From Parachryseolinea silvisoli (GTDB lineage Bacteria; Bacteroidota; Bacteroidia; Cytophagales; Cyclobacteriaceae): DNA of 64,000 nt. The notes beneath the pieces were generated by a model. The model was not told the origin of the DNA, searched no databases, and was given only the letters and a program-made list of their open reading frames with translations. Below, one piece after another: positions 21,501 through 30,123 of this stretch (the stretch's first letter is position 1; the number at the start of each line of letters is the position of its first letter). The position numbers were made by a program, and so were the translations under genes. The DNA lies in assembly GCF_021190955.1 (NCBI RefSeq), contig NZ_JAIOAO010000003.1, positions 682,001-746,000 on the forward strand. The letters are read 5' to 3'.

Positions 21501-21813
21501 AATATGCCGTTAGATGAGACGTTGTATTGGTTACCGACAAGTGCTGATACGTAGTTCCCGCCGGAATGCGCACTTTTATTGTTTGGTCGGTGGCGGACTC
21601 TATAATTCCTGGCGTAGCACCGAAACGGGCCTGTAGTTTGGTCTTATCACCTCCAAAGGAGGTGCCCTTGATCAGCACGAGCTGACCGGTGCTGCCGGAG
21701 ACTTGCTCAACGCCTTGGATCACAGGGCGCTGAGCCCATGCAGTGGTAGCCAGTAGCAGGAAAAATCCGGCCAGGAGAGAGGTCTTTACCGTCGGTGCCA
21801 ATGCCTGTTTCAT
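18502..21813 (-). CDS. Secreted IPT/FG-GAP/PKD protein with T9SS type-B C-terminal domain
   Basis: Secreted protein of 1103 aa. Signal peptide MKQALAPTVKTSLLAGFFLL through TTAWAQ. An IPT/TIG-like domain follows (residues about 29-110: RPVIQGVEQVSGSTGQLVLI). Then come about seven FG-GAP repeats with DLNNDGRSEV, DLNGDGWPDL and DIDLDGRPDL-type loops, suggesting a calcium-binding beta-propeller. The second half has cysteine-containing Ig-like modules and a PKD-like domain (CKDQRITFTSTATT, VYQWNFDVGG). The C-terminal 90 residues (FFSPNNDGPNEQW, VTVYDDKGVKVFE, LPDGVYFYII) are the gliding-type sorting domain. It is 20 bp downstream of a PorP/SprF-SPOR gene, implying an operon and partnership, and is followed by a terminator. 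The ligand is unknown. Confidence 0.88.
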   Translation of the reverse strand: MKQALAPTVKTSLLAGFFLLLATTAWAQRPVIQGVEQVSGSTGQLVLIKGTSFGGDKTKLQARFGATPGIIESATDQTIKVRIPAGTTYQHLSVTNTTSHLTAYSPNPFLLSFSGEHPFTAASLDDQQDFSADKGVEDICLCDLNNDGRSEVITTHNSINTLSIHRNTSTPGTLAMNRIVLPGPGFSTLSLRVKCGDLNGDGWPDLVVTGTGSASAAEKIFVLQNSGGSSFTVIPITIPGWAMSDVEINDIDLDGRPDLVISNRTENNTLGVLRNTSVGTTISFTEAPVVLVASPDVVGSTSVFKGTNALALQDLNGDGLPEIMISLLQEPNHNNLWIFPNQSHAGVVSFGTVAKHSLDGFTVQSMRVGDLDGDGKPDVAFNSLIGGTYVLRNTGSGSSFSFTSLRINSDGQMNGMDFGDIDGDGKTDIVLANQFSKVLTVLNNNSTPGALSFTPTGITIPLVSKYVRIGDMDGDGKPDIVFPGADATAPLVSILRNKHCVLPKIEPKEDIILCTGVGTHILTATRTPGAYYDWKKDGVTVACGKELYSHTINTVVANSGDYTVTIRTEGGASCTAGSCALTSESVTVTIQSESAVTLSPSNNGPVCKGTNITLSANASGSVDSYKWTGPNYTQTTTSNSPPAFAATGVAQAGEYTVEATKNGCVAGRGITVVEVIEVPATSFKISGKAEIVACVDDTDFTLQLDEAPLAFTYKWYKQGNATEIGTGAVSPLILTESSSNGSYFVIASSTGCGDPIPTDPVKVTITTKPLVSFTTSSPDGTVCKDQRITFTSTATTTAPPVYQWNFDVGGTNAQGPNAPTAETSYSTTGSKTVRLSIHYGNNVCLAISEQPISVTLPPGEVLIENPEGLDEFCEGETLLLEASSTADVKSYLWSTGENTASIAVPDGGTYTVDVAFLTGSCVVTKSKQVTQRPAPEVIVTGTPERINEGETAQLTASGLDTYQWTPAESLSNATVPNPVAQPVTTTEYTVTGVGANECPGSGIFILQVVGEAIVNKLNPHNFFSPNNDGPNEQWQVDEILTYAQCGVTVYDDKGVKVFEAKPYHNDWNGTFNGKQLPDGVYFYIIRCDGEESTPRAGSITLLR

Positions 21814-21833
21814 GTTCGGACTATAGATGCATT

Positions 21834-23147
21834 CTATTTCTCCCCGGTAACCACCAGAAGACGAGCGTTCTTGATTTTGGTATAGGTTTTCAGGTTCTTG
21901 ATCTCCTCGTGTGCTTCCGACGCCTTTGTCGTTTCCAGTACGTGCACGTAGTACTTCCGGTCCTGCGGGTTGTAGAAAATGTCGCCGTTGAACTGCTCAT
22001 TCTGCAGCCGGCGCTTATAGGCGTCCGCCTGGTTAAAATCAACAAAGACCTTGACTACCACAAAGTAACGCTTATTAGCGGACTCGGTCTGGTTGATCTC
22101 GTTCGGATCTGTTGTTCCTTCCTGGAAGCGTGCCGTATGTTTTTCCGCCGGATTTTTCGTCAGCGTAGAGCGCAGCACGGGCGCAACCCGTTTAAACTTC
22201 TTCTTCTGCCCCAGGCGCAGCCCCAGCATAAACTCGTGTGTGCCCTGTGAAAAGCCCTCTTCCGGCTGATTCACCGGCTCATAGGAATACGCGAGTATCA
22301 ACCGGTTTATCTTAAATCCGGTGTTGCCGGTTAACCCATAGGGCAAACGGTAGGAGCCACCCAGCCAGAAATGTTCTGACAGGTTGAGTTTTCCGAGCAA
22401 CTCAAATTGGCTTGTACCAAACTTCGAATATTTGTAATTGAAGTAAAACTCCAACGGCGCGATCGTCTCTTTTGTCTTCACCTTGCGCTTGACATTGCCA
22501 CTGCGTTTGCTGACGATTTTACTTTCAACCTTGCGCTTGTAATAAACGGTCACAAAAACATTGTCGGCTGGCGATACCGTGGTATTGGTAAAGCTACCAG
22601 GATTGTTGAATTTCGGCGGAAACAGTTGCGGCAACGAGAAGCCCAGGTTAAAACCGGAACCCGATCGGTATAGCATACCAAAGCTGGATACCGGCTGCAT
22701 GTTGTTAGCAGTATACTCCAGTAGCACCGGGTCGTTTGGATCGCTTACCTTGGCCATGTCAATCGTATTGGAGATAGCACCTCCTGAGAGCCCAAACATC
22801 AACCAGTTTTTTTGTCCCACGGGCATGGCATACGCGTAGGATAAAGTAATATCATTTGTCGTGAGCAACCCTCTTTTGTATTGGGAGATCTTGCCGCCAA
22901 AACCCGCCCGGCTTTCGTTCAACATCGTGTTAAACGTCAGTGTCGAAACCGTGGGCGCACCTTCAATACCCGTCCACTGCTGACGATGCAACGCGTACAC
23001 ATACGTGTAGTCCGTGACAGCCTCAGCAGGATTATAGAGGTACGGGTTGATGAAGAAATTATTATAAACAGGGAAATTCTGGGCATGGACAGACGTCATG
23101 CAAAAAAGCAGAGAGAGGGCAACACAGAAGTTAAAAAAATAAATCAT
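21834..23147 (-). CDS. PorP/SprF-like membrane protein with C-terminal SPOR-like domain
   Basis: Outer-membrane protein of 437 aa. Signal peptide ending VHAQ, then NFPVYNNFFINPYLYNPAEA, the PorP/SprF signature. The barrel part runs to about residue 320 (GTHEFMLGLRLGQ). After a charged linker, residues 360-437 form a SPOR-like fold (RYFVVVKVFVDFNQADAYKRRL, then KYYVHVLETTKASEAHEEIK). SPOR domains bind denuded peptidoglycan glycan strands, so this protein may tether a T9SS adaptor to the cell wall; that is inference. It is the first gene of a two-gene operon with the 1103-aa FG-GAP protein. Confidence 0.85.
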   Translation of the reverse strand: MIYFFNFCVALSLLFCMTSVHAQNFPVYNNFFINPYLYNPAEAVTDYTYVYALHRQQWTGIEGAPTVSTLTFNTMLNESRAGFGGKISQYKRGLLTTNDITLSYAYAMPVGQKNWLMFGLSGGAISNTIDMAKVSDPNDPVLLEYTANNMQPVSSFGMLYRSGSGFNLGFSLPQLFPPKFNNPGSFTNTTVSPADNVFVTVYYKRKVESKIVSKRSGNVKRKVKTKETIAPLEFYFNYKYSKFGTSQFELLGKLNLSEHFWLGGSYRLPYGLTGNTGFKINRLILAYSYEPVNQPEEGFSQGTHEFMLGLRLGQKKKFKRVAPVLRSTLTKNPAEKHTARFQEGTTDPNEINQTESANKRYFVVVKVFVDFNQADAYKRRLQNEQFNGDIFYNPQDRKYYVHVLETTKASEAHEEIKNLKTYTKIKNARLLVVTGEK

Positions 23148-23258
23148 CTACGTCCATTCATATGGGCAATAGTCCGAAGGTCACCAAAAAATCAGGTCCT
23201 GTCGCCAGGTTAGCCACCCCGATGCCATCGCCTTCGAGTGATGCATCAGGTTTTAAAG

Positions 23259-23266
23259 TACGTTTG
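23259..23266 (+). promoter_or_regulatory. Candidate -7 box (TACGTTTG) for the outer-membrane protein gene
   Basis: TACGTTTG fits TAnnTTTG and is followed by C. It lies in the 180-bp divergent region between the PorP-SPOR gene and the plus-strand outer-membrane gene. A second match, TATTTTTG, occurs at 23341-23348. No clear -33 TTG accompanies either at normal spacing. Confidence 0.4.
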
Positions 23267-23382
23267 CAGTAAACTCACGAATATACGGCGGTTTTCCGGT
23301 TTATTGGCAGACACGCCGCGTTAACTTGGATGAAATGAAGTATTTTTGTGTCGAATTAAATAGATTTCAAATTACACTTATA

Positions 23383-24189
23383 GTGAAAATAGGTTTACCT
23401 GTATTTTTTCTGCTGCTTTTGACTGTTGCCGAAGTGGCTGACGCACAAATTCTTGTAGGACCCGTGGCCGGCGCGAATTATTCCTGGATCTCGTTCGGCG
23501 AGAAAGATGAAAAAGCCGAGTACAAGATCAAGGGAAAGTATGGTTACCACTTTGGCGCCCATTGCGCATTTCGCGTGCGGAAGCGGTTTTTTCTTCATTC
23601 TTCACTGATTTATTCCACGAAAGGCCGGGAAATGGAAGGCAAAAATGAGTTTCTGAAATATGATATGACCTATCGTTACATCGAGCTACCCATCGTCTAC
23701 ACAGCGTATTTCAAAGGCCACGCGGGTACAAAAGAATTTAAATATTCACTCGGCATTGGTCCCAACATCAGTTATTGGCTGGGAGGTAAAGGTACGCTTG
23801 AAAGTACAGACACACACGAGTTTCATAACAGCACGGCAATTGTGCCGGTAAGCGTCGTCTTCAATAAAGATCCGGAATCGGCGCAGCAGCACGAAGTGGT
23901 AGTGCAGGACCCAACGCGCCTGCAGCTCGGTCTGAACTTCACCGCGGGCTTTCTGTTTGAGCCTGTGCCGGACCGTGAGATCGTCCTGACCTTTCGCTAC
24001 GAGCTCGGCCACAGCTACCTCAGTCGCGAAAGCTATGGCGCCTTTGATCCCACATTGACAGCATTCCAGGAGCCGCTAAAGGTACGCAACCAGGGCTTTC
24101 GGGTATCATTGGCCTATCTCATCGACCTCAAGGTCGAAAATCGTAAAAAGGGAAAGAGCACCAACGACCCGAGAAAACGGAGGTATTGA
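23383..24189 (+). CDS. Outer-membrane beta-barrel protein (PorT-like family)
   Basis: Predicted porin-like protein of 268 aa with function unknown. Glycine- and aromatic-rich strands are spread along the chain: VGPVAGANYSWISF, GYHFGAHCAFRVRKRFFLHS, YRYIELPIVYTAYF, YSLGIGPNISYW, LGLNFTAGFLFE, GFRVSLAYLIDL. The pattern of 8-10 long strands with short turns fits the outer-membrane beta-barrel/PorT family. I chose the GTG at 23383 because it begins directly with a signal peptide (MKIGLPVFFLLLLTVAEVADA, cut before QILVGP). ATGs at 23326 and 23335 are in frame but put about 20 non-signal residues in front. The C-terminal tail is strongly basic. The stop codon touches that of the convergent phosphatase gene. 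Confidence 0.7.
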   Translation: MKIGLPVFFLLLLTVAEVADAQILVGPVAGANYSWISFGEKDEKAEYKIKGKYGYHFGAHCAFRVRKRFFLHSSLIYSTKGREMEGKNEFLKYDMTYRYIELPIVYTAYFKGHAGTKEFKYSLGIGPNISYWLGGKGTLESTDTHEFHNSTAIVPVSVVFNKDPESAQQHEVVVQDPTRLQLGLNFTAGFLFEPVPDREIVLTFRYELGHSYLSRESYGAFDPTLTAFQEPLKVRNQGFRVSLAYLIDLKVENRKKGKSTNDPRKRRY

Positions 24190-25080
24190 TCAGAACAGCT
24201 TCGGCTGTAGTTTGTTCTTCTCGTAGAGATACAGCATGATGCCATCTTTTAAACCGACCTCGGGCACCAGAATGCTGGTGGCATGCGCCCACTCCATCAC
24301 TTTGATGTAGATATTGCTGGCGGGGATGATCACATCCGCCCGGTCGGGATTCATCTGCAATTTGTAAATACGATCCTCGATCGAATAGGCATTCACCATT
24401 TCACGTGTCTCCCGGATCTTCCGCAGCGAGACCGTCTTGCCGGGCTTGGATTGCGCCAGCTCGAAAAGCTTGCTGATGTTACCACCGGTACCAACAGCGG
24501 TTACTTTGCCATAGCTTTTTTTGACATGGTCCTTGATCCAACGCTCCATGTCCTCCCAGGCCTGGGGCGAGTCGTTTTTCTCGAGCACCCGCACTGAGCC
24601 AATTTTGAACGATCGCGTCTGGATCTTCTGCCCCGCCGCATAGAGGTTGAGCTCTGTGCTACCGCCGCCGACATCGATGTGCAGGTAGGTCTTGTCCGTC
24701 AGGTAGGAGTGGATGGCGCGATTGATCAGCTCGGCTTCGCGGTTGCCATCAATGATATGAATGACAATGCCAAGCTCATCCAATACCCGTTGCGCAAGGT
24801 CGGCGCCGTTTTCGGCTTCACGCATGGCTGACGTGGCGCAGAACATATAATCATCCACTTCGTAAAGCTCCAGCAACAGCTTGTAGGCGGCCATAAGCTT
24901 ACGGAATTTCTCCATGCTTTTGCTACTGACCCGGCCTGTCGCAAAAACGTCATGCCCTAAGCGTAACGGGAAGCGTACATACTCGAGCTTCTTAAAAACA
25001 ACCTGCGCGGTGTTATCCAACGCAGTGGAGACTTGAAAACGAATGGCGTTGGAACCAATGTCGATCGCGGCGAGCTTCAT
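24190..25080 (-). CDS. Ppx/GppA family phosphatase (exopolyphosphatase-like)
   Basis: Protein of 296 aa in the ASKHA ATPase fold. The phosphate-binding motif is MKLAAIDIGSNAIRFQV at the N-terminus, and a second loop is IDVGGGSTELNLY. The family hydrolyses polyphosphate or pppGpp; which one cannot be told from sequence. At about 300 aa it has only the two core domains and lacks the C-terminal HD-like domains of long Ppx proteins. The ATG at 25080 is preferred over an upstream TTG at 25089. Its stop and the stop of the convergent gene abut in the palindrome TGATCA (24187-24192), leaving no intergenic base. Confidence 0.88.
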   Translation of the reverse strand: MKLAAIDIGSNAIRFQVSTALDNTAQVVFKKLEYVRFPLRLGHDVFATGRVSSKSMEKFRKLMAAYKLLLELYEVDDYMFCATSAMREAENGADLAQRVLDELGIVIHIIDGNREAELINRAIHSYLTDKTYLHIDVGGGSTELNLYAAGQKIQTRSFKIGSVRVLEKNDSPQAWEDMERWIKDHVKKSYGKVTAVGTGGNISKLFELAQSKPGKTVSLRKIRETREMVNAYSIEDRIYKLQMNPDRADVIIPASNIYIKVMEWAHATSILVPEVGLKDGIMLYLYEKNKLQPKLF

Positions 25081-25139
25081 GTGTGTCAAAATTAAGCTAT
25101 TGCCTTTTTATTTTAAGCGCTTATTGTCTTTCTTTGCAG

Positions 25140-25270
25140 GGCTTATTCAGAAAGACGGAGGGATTGGGCCCTGTGAAGTCTTAGCATCCTATCCTCCAAC
25201 GTTTGCAGAGAGGGTGTTGTGCTAAATCCCACTCCCGGCTCCGGTCATCCTTGCCTGGAAAAGATAGGCA
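25140..25270 (+). promoter_or_regulatory. SAM-I riboswitch upstream of the metH genes
   Basis: The region has the SAM-I (S-box) core in order: CTTATTCAGA, then GACGGAGGGATTGGGCCC, TGTGAAG, TCTTAGCATCC, and later GTGCTAAATCC and AAAAGATAGGC. I can pair P1 as 25141-25147 with 25263-25269 (seven pairs, two of them GU). In the family, binding of S-adenosylmethionine lowers expression of methionine genes. The expression platform would lie in the 57 bp before the first metH start. I see no clear T-rich terminator there, so control may be at translation initiation. Confidence 0.85.
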
Positions 25271-25327
25271 CCCCGTCTCAACCACGGCTCTCTGGATAGC
25301 GCGAATCTGAAAACTATAGAGGGCTTT

Positions 25328-26332
25328 ATGAAAATCCAGGACATCCTAAAAGAACGTATCATGATCATCGATGGCGCGATGGGCACGATGATCCAGCGGC
25401 ATACGCTGACAGAAGAAGATTTTCGCGGCGAACGGTTTAAGAACCATACGCATCCACTAAAAGGCAACAACGATATCCTGTCGATCACCCGGCCGGACAT
25501 CATCCGCGACATACACCGTCTGTATTTTGAAGCAGGCGCCGACATCATTGAAACCAATACCTTCAGCGGGACCACGATTGCCCAGGCAGACTACCACCTG
25601 GAAGACGCTGTGTACGACATCAACTACGAGTCTGCACGCATTGCCCGCGAAGTAGCCGACGAGTTCACCGCCCGCGAGCCGCACAAGCCGCGGTTCGTTG
25701 CCGGTGCGATCGGCCCGACCAACAAGACGGCTTCTTTATCGCCCGATGTAAATAATCCAGGCTTCCGCGCCATTACCTTCGACGAGCTCGTAATAGCCTT
25801 TAAAGAGCAAGCCAGGGGGTTGATCGAAGGCGGGGTAGACATGTTACTCCTCGAAACAGTCATTGATACGCTCAACGTAAAGGCTGCCTTGTTTGGCGTC
25901 CAGGAATTGTTCGACGAGATGGGCCGCGAGCTGCCCATCATGGTTTCGGGTACCATCACCGACGCCAGCGGACGCACGCTATCCGGGCAAACAACAGAAG
26001 CATTTCTCATCTCGGTATCGCACGTGCCCTTGCTAAGCATTGGCCTGAATTGCGCCCTGGGCGCGAGCGCGCTGCGCCCGTACCTGCGCGTGCTGAAAGA
26101 ACAGGCACCATTCTTTGTTAGCGCATACCCCAACGCCGGCCTGCCCAACGAGTTCGGTCAATACGATCAGACCGCCGATGAGATGGGCGCGCAGGTCGAA
26201 GAGTTTCTCCAGGAAGGGCTGGTCAATATACTCGGTGGGTGCTGTGGCACAACGCCCGAACATATCCGGCGCATTGCCGAGATCGCCAAAAAGTACAAGC
26301 CCCGGCAGGTAACAGAACCCGAGCTGGTATAA
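25328..26332 (+). CDS. metH: Methionine synthase, homocysteine-binding module (split MetH, N-terminal part)
   Basis: 334-aa homocysteine S-methyltransferase domain of cobalamin-dependent methionine synthase. The N-terminus [13 protein letters not shown] and [13 protein letters not shown] are typical of MetH. The zinc ligands are C242 (GLNCALG), C305 and C306 ([10 protein letters not shown]). The protein ends right after this domain; the folate, cobalamin and reactivation domains are in the next gene, 70 bp downstream. This split is known in Bacteroidota. The gene lies directly behind a SAM-I riboswitch, so repression by excess SAM is expected. Confidence 0.93.
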   Translation: MKIQDILKERIMIIDGAMGTMIQRHTLTEEDFRGERFKNHTHPLKGNNDILSITRPDIIRDIHRLYFEAGADIIETNTFSGTTIAQADYHLEDAVYDINYESARIAREVADEFTAREPHKPRFVAGAIGPTNKTASLSPDVNNPGFRAITFDELVIAFKEQARGLIEGGVDMLLLETVIDTLNVKAALFGVQELFDEMGRELPIMVSGTITDASGRTLSGQTTEAFLISVSHVPLLSIGLNCALGASALRPYLRVLKEQAPFFVSAYPNAGLPNEFGQYDQTADEMGAQVEEFLQEGLVNILGGCCGTTPEHIRRIAEIAKKYKPRQVTEPELV

Positions 26333-26361
26333 TTAGTAAACAGATTACACAACAGACCCCT

Positions 26362-26386
26362 CCCGGTTTCCCGCAACGGAAACGGG
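26362..26386 (+). other. Hairpin between the two metH genes
   Basis: CCCGGTTTCC (26362-26371) pairs with GGAAACGGG (26378-26386) around a 6-nt loop, with one bulged G. It ends 16 bp before the ATG of the second metH gene and lacks a T-run. It may stabilise or process the transcript, or affect translation of the second gene. Confidence 0.5.
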
Positions 26387-26402
26387 CTTTGGATAATTGA
26401 CT

Positions 26403-29078
26403 ATGAACTATCGACTGAAACTCAGCGGTCTCGAAGCCGTTGAAATTACACCTGAATCCAACTTTGTCAATATCGGCGAGCGGACCAACGTTACCGGATC
26501 TGCTAAATTCCTGAAACTGATCAAGGAAGATAAGTTCGAAGAAGCACTCGAAGTAGCGCTCGATCAGGTGCGGGGCGGTGCCCAGGTAATCGACGTAAAC
26601 ATGGACGAAGGCATGCTCGATGCCAAATCGGCCATGGTGCGATACCTCAACCTCATGGCCTCCGAACCTGAGATTGCCCGCATACCCGTTATGGTCGACT
26701 CGTCCAAATGGGAGGTGATCGAAGCCGGGTTAAAATGCCTGCAAGGCAAGGGCATTGTAAACTCCATCAGTCTCAAATCAGGCGAAGAAGATTTTATACG
26801 CCAGGCCAAACTGGTAAAACGGTACGGGCATGCGGTAGTGGTGATGGCGTTCGACGAGCAAGGCCAGGCCGATACCTACGACCGCCGCATATCCATTTGC
26901 AAGCGAGCCTACGACATCATGGTCAACGTGGTGAAGTTTCCGCCGCAGGACATCATCTTCGACCCCAACATATTCCCGGTAGCAACCGGTATCGACGAGC
27001 ACCGGAACTATGCCATAGACTTTTTTCGCGCCACTAAGTGGATCCGCGAAAACCTGCCCGGGGCGCACGTGAGCGGTGGCGTGAGTAACGTTTCGTTCAG
27101 CTTCCGCGGTAACCAGAAGGTACGCGAAGCCATGCACTCTGTCTTCCTCTACCACGCCATCCGCAACGGCATGGACATGGGCATTGTAAACCCTACCATG
27201 CTGGAGGTATATGACCAGATCGATAAAGAGCTGCTGGAGCGCGTCGAAGATGTATTACTGAATCGCCGCGACGACGCAACGGAACGTCTGTTGGAACTGG
27301 CAGAGACCGTAAAGGGCTCGGCCAAAAAGAAAGAGCAGGATGACGAGTGGCGAAAAGGTACTGTAGAAGAACGACTCACACATGCCCTGGTAAAAGGTAT
27401 TATCGACTTCATCGACCACGATACCGAAGAGGCCCGGCAAAAATATGGCCGGCCCTTGTTTGTCATCGAAGGCCCCCTCATGGCCGGCATGAACGTCGTG
27501 GGCGACCTCTTTGGTGCGGGCAAAATGTTCTTGCCACAGGTAGTGAAGAGTGCGCGCGTCATGAAAAAATCCGTAGCCTACCTCACGCCGTACCTGGAAG
27601 AAGAAAAGCGACTCAATGGCACCTCCCACCAGGCGGCAGCCAAAGTATTAATGGCGACGGTAAAAGGCGACGTACATGACATCGGCAAGAACATTGTCGG
27701 TGTGGTGTTGGCCTGTAACAACTACGATGTAGTAGACCTTGGCGTCATGGTGCCCCCCGAGAAAATCCTCGAAGCGGCCCGCCGGGAAAAGGTAGACGTT
27801 ATCGGCCTGAGCGGCCTGATCACACCCTCCCTGGACGAAATGGTGCATGTGGCCCGCGAGATGCAACGGGAGAAAATGACCCTGCCGTTGTTGATTGGTG
27901 GCGCGACCACCTCCCGCATCCACACAGCCGTAAAGATCGATCCGGTCTACGACGGTCCCGTCGTACACGTACTCGACGCTTCCCGCTCCGTACCGGTAGC
28001 CAGCGAGTTGATCAGCACAACGACACGCGCATCCTTTCAGAAAAAGATGAAGGATGAATATGCTAAACTGCGGGTCGATCACGAAAACAGGAAGCAAACA
28101 AAGAACTATATCTCCCTGGTGGAGGCCCGGAAAAATCCGGTAAAGATTGACTGGAACGCGACGCAATACGCCACGCCTACGTTCACGGGCAGAAAAGAAC
28201 TGATAGCCTACCCGCTGGAAGAGATCCGTCCGTATATCGACTGGACACCATTCTTTCAGACGTGGATGCTGGCGGGCCGCTACCCTGGCATTTTCGAAGA
28301 CTCCGTCGTGGGGGTAGAAGCCAGGAAGCTGTACGTCGACGCCAACAAGATGCTCGACGAGATCATCCGCGATAAAAGCTTGCAGGCCAACGGTGTGCTG
28401 GCATTCTATCCGGCGGTCAATACAGGCGACGATGTCGATCTGTTCCAGAAGCAAGGTGATACATCACCAGTTGCCACCTTCCACTTCTTGCGGCAACAAA
28501 ACAAGAAAGCCCAGGGTTTGCCCAACTTCTGCCTGTCAGACTTCATTTCCCCCGAGCGCGGCAAAGACTACCTGGGCATGTTTGCGGTCACCACCGGCAT
28601 TGGATTAGAGAAACTCGTCGAGCGCCACAAGGCCGAGCAAGACGACTATTCCGAGATCATGGCAAAGGCCCTGGCCGACCGGTTAGCCGAGGCCTTCGCA
28701 GAGCTGCTGCACGAAAAGGTGCGCAAAGAGTACTGGGGCTATGCGCATGACGAAACGCTTACCAGCGAAGAGCTGATAGAGGAAAAGTATAAAGGTATAC
28801 GGCCTGCACCGGGCTACCCGGCGTGTCCCGACCACACCGAGAAGAAACTGCTGTTTACGATACTGGATTGCGAGCCAGTGGGTATTCAACTCACGGAGTC
28901 CTATGCCATGTATCCGGCGGCGGCCGTCAGCGGTTTTTATTTCGGACATCCCGACTCGAAATATTTTGGCCTTGGAAAAATCGAAAAAGACCAGGTAATA
29001 GACTATGCCCGCCGCAAAGACATGCCCCTGGAGGAAATCGAAAAGTGGCTGTCACCCAACCTGAGCTACGACCTGTAA
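26403..29078 (+). CDS. metH: Methionine synthase, folate-, cobalamin- and SAM-binding modules (split MetH, C-terminal part)
   Basis: 891-aa part of cobalamin-dependent methionine synthase, transferring the methyl group of methyltetrahydrofolate to cobalamin. Residues about 15-270 are the pterin-binding barrel ([26 protein letters not shown]). The cobalamin domain has the base-off ligand H425 in [10 protein letters not shown]. The C-terminal reactivation domain has the AdoMet-binding signature [12 protein letters not shown] at 800-811. I start at the ATG at 26403; an in-frame TTG at 26397 adds two residues. It must act with the preceding homocysteine-binding protein, either as a complex or by docking. 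metF follows 47 bp downstream. Confidence 0.93.
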   Translation: MNYRLKLSGLEAVEITPESNFVNIGERTNVTGSAKFLKLIKEDKFEEALEVALDQVRGGAQVIDVNMDEGMLDAKSAMVRYLNLMASEPEIARIPVMVDSSKWEVIEAGLKCLQGKGIVNSISLKSGEEDFIRQAKLVKRYGHAVVVMAFDEQGQADTYDRRISICKRAYDIMVNVVKFPPQDIIFDPNIFPVATGIDEHRNYAIDFFRATKWIRENLPGAHVSGGVSNVSFSFRGNQKVREAMHSVFLYHAIRNGMDMGIVNPTMLEVYDQIDKELLERVEDVLLNRRDDATERLLELAETVKGSAKKKEQDDEWRKGTVEERLTHALVKGIIDFIDHDTEEARQKYGRPLFVIEGPLMAGMNVVGDLFGAGKMFLPQVVKSARVMKKSVAYLTPYLEEEKRLNGTSHQAAAKVLMATVKGDVHDIGKNIVGVVLACNNYDVVDLGVMVPPEKILEAARREKVDVIGLSGLITPSLDEMVHVAREMQREKMTLPLLIGGATTSRIHTAVKIDPVYDGPVVHVLDASRSVPVASELISTTTRASFQKKMKDEYAKLRVDHENRKQTKNYISLVEARKNPVKIDWNATQYATPTFTGRKELIAYPLEEIRPYIDWTPFFQTWMLAGRYPGIFEDSVVGVEARKLYVDANKMLDEIIRDKSLQANGVLAFYPAVNTGDDVDLFQKQGDTSPVATFHFLRQQNKKAQGLPNFCLSDFISPERGKDYLGMFAVTTGIGLEKLVERHKAEQDDYSEIMAKALADRLAEAFAELLHEKVRKEYWGYAHDETLTSEELIEEKYKGIRPAPGYPACPDHTEKKLLFTILDCEPVGIQLTESYAMYPAAAVSGFYFGHPDSKYFGLGKIEKDQVIDYARRKDMPLEEIEKWLSPNLSYDL

Positions 29079-29125
29079 GACTCCTGGCCACGGCTATAAC
29101 TGCAAAACGAAAAATAATCTGAGCT

Positions 29126-30082
29126 ATGAAGGTCATTGACCACCTGCGAAACGCTAACGGAAAGACGTTATTTACGCTAGAGATTCTGCCGCCACTGAAG
29201 GGCGAGAACATTAAGAACCTGTTTAGTAACATCGACCCGCTCATGGAGTTCAAGCCACCGTTCATAGATGTTACCTATCACCGCGAAGAGTACGTATACA
29301 AGAAAAAGGATGGGGGACTGCTCGAAAAGAGCACGACCCGCAAACGCCCCGGCACCGTCGGAATTTGTGCGGCCATACAGAACCACTACAAGATCGATAC
29401 GGTACCCCACATCATTTGTGGCGGCTTTAGCCGTGAAGAGACCGAAAACGCGCTGATCGATCTGCACTTCCTGGGCGTCGACAACGTCCTCCTGCTGCAG
29501 GGCGATGCCATCAAAAGCGAAGCGAAATTTGTCCCCGAGCCCGACGGCCACCGCTATGCGTCTGAACTGCTCGAACAGGTGGTAAAAATGAACCGCGGCA
29601 TATACCTCGACGAAGAGCTTGAGACGGCTGCGCCGACAGGCTTCTGCATCGGTGTCGCCGGCTATCCCGAGAAGCACTTCAATGCTCCGAACCTGAAGAC
29701 AGACCTCAAATACCTGAAACTTAAGGTAGACATGGGCGCACAGTATGTGGTCACACAGATGTTTTTTGACAACCAGAAATACTTTGAGTTTGTAGACCGT
29801 TGCCGGGAAGCTGGCATCCATGTGCCGATCATTCCAGGGATCAAACCGCTCACGGGCAAGGGACAGTTGACCATTCTGCCGAAAACATTTAACATCGATA
29901 TACCAGAGGCGCTTGTCGATGAAGCGGAGAAGTGTAAAGATAACGCTGCCGTAAAAGAACTCGGGATTGCCTGGTGTATCGAGCAATCGAAAGAATTGAT
30001 TAAAAAGGGTGTTCCAACCCTCCACTTTTACTCGATGGGAAAATCCGATCCGATCTATCGCATAGCAAAAGAATTATTTTAA
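29126..30082 (+). CDS. metF: Methylenetetrahydrofolate reductase
   Basis: 318-aa flavoenzyme that reduces 5,10-methylene- to 5-methyltetrahydrofolate, the methyl donor used by MetH. TLFTLEILPP near the N-terminus contains the catalytic glutamate (E19), and DNVLLLQGDA and GAQYVVTQMFFD are conserved FAD- and substrate-site segments. IPIIPGIKPL is also family-typical. Length is normal for bacterial MetF. As the third gene after the SAM-I riboswitch it should be co-regulated with metH. Confidence 0.95.
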   Translation: MKVIDHLRNANGKTLFTLEILPPLKGENIKNLFSNIDPLMEFKPPFIDVTYHREEYVYKKKDGGLLEKSTTRKRPGTVGICAAIQNHYKIDTVPHIICGGFSREETENALIDLHFLGVDNVLLLQGDAIKSEAKFVPEPDGHRYASELLEQVVKMNRGIYLDEELETAAPTGFCIGVAGYPEKHFNAPNLKTDLKYLKLKVDMGAQYVVTQMFFDNQKYFEFVDRCREAGIHVPIIPGIKPLTGKGQLTILPKTFNIDIPEALVDEAEKCKDNAAVKELGIAWCIEQSKELIKKGVPTLHFYSMGKSDPIYRIAKELF

Positions 30083-30123
30083 CCTATATTAGCGGTTGGT
30101 TTGCCTGCTGGTATTGTGTTCTG

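Noticed and set aside
29177-30025. 282-codon minus-strand frame opposite metF
   Set aside because: metF motifs are complete on the plus strand; the antisense frame has no family features.
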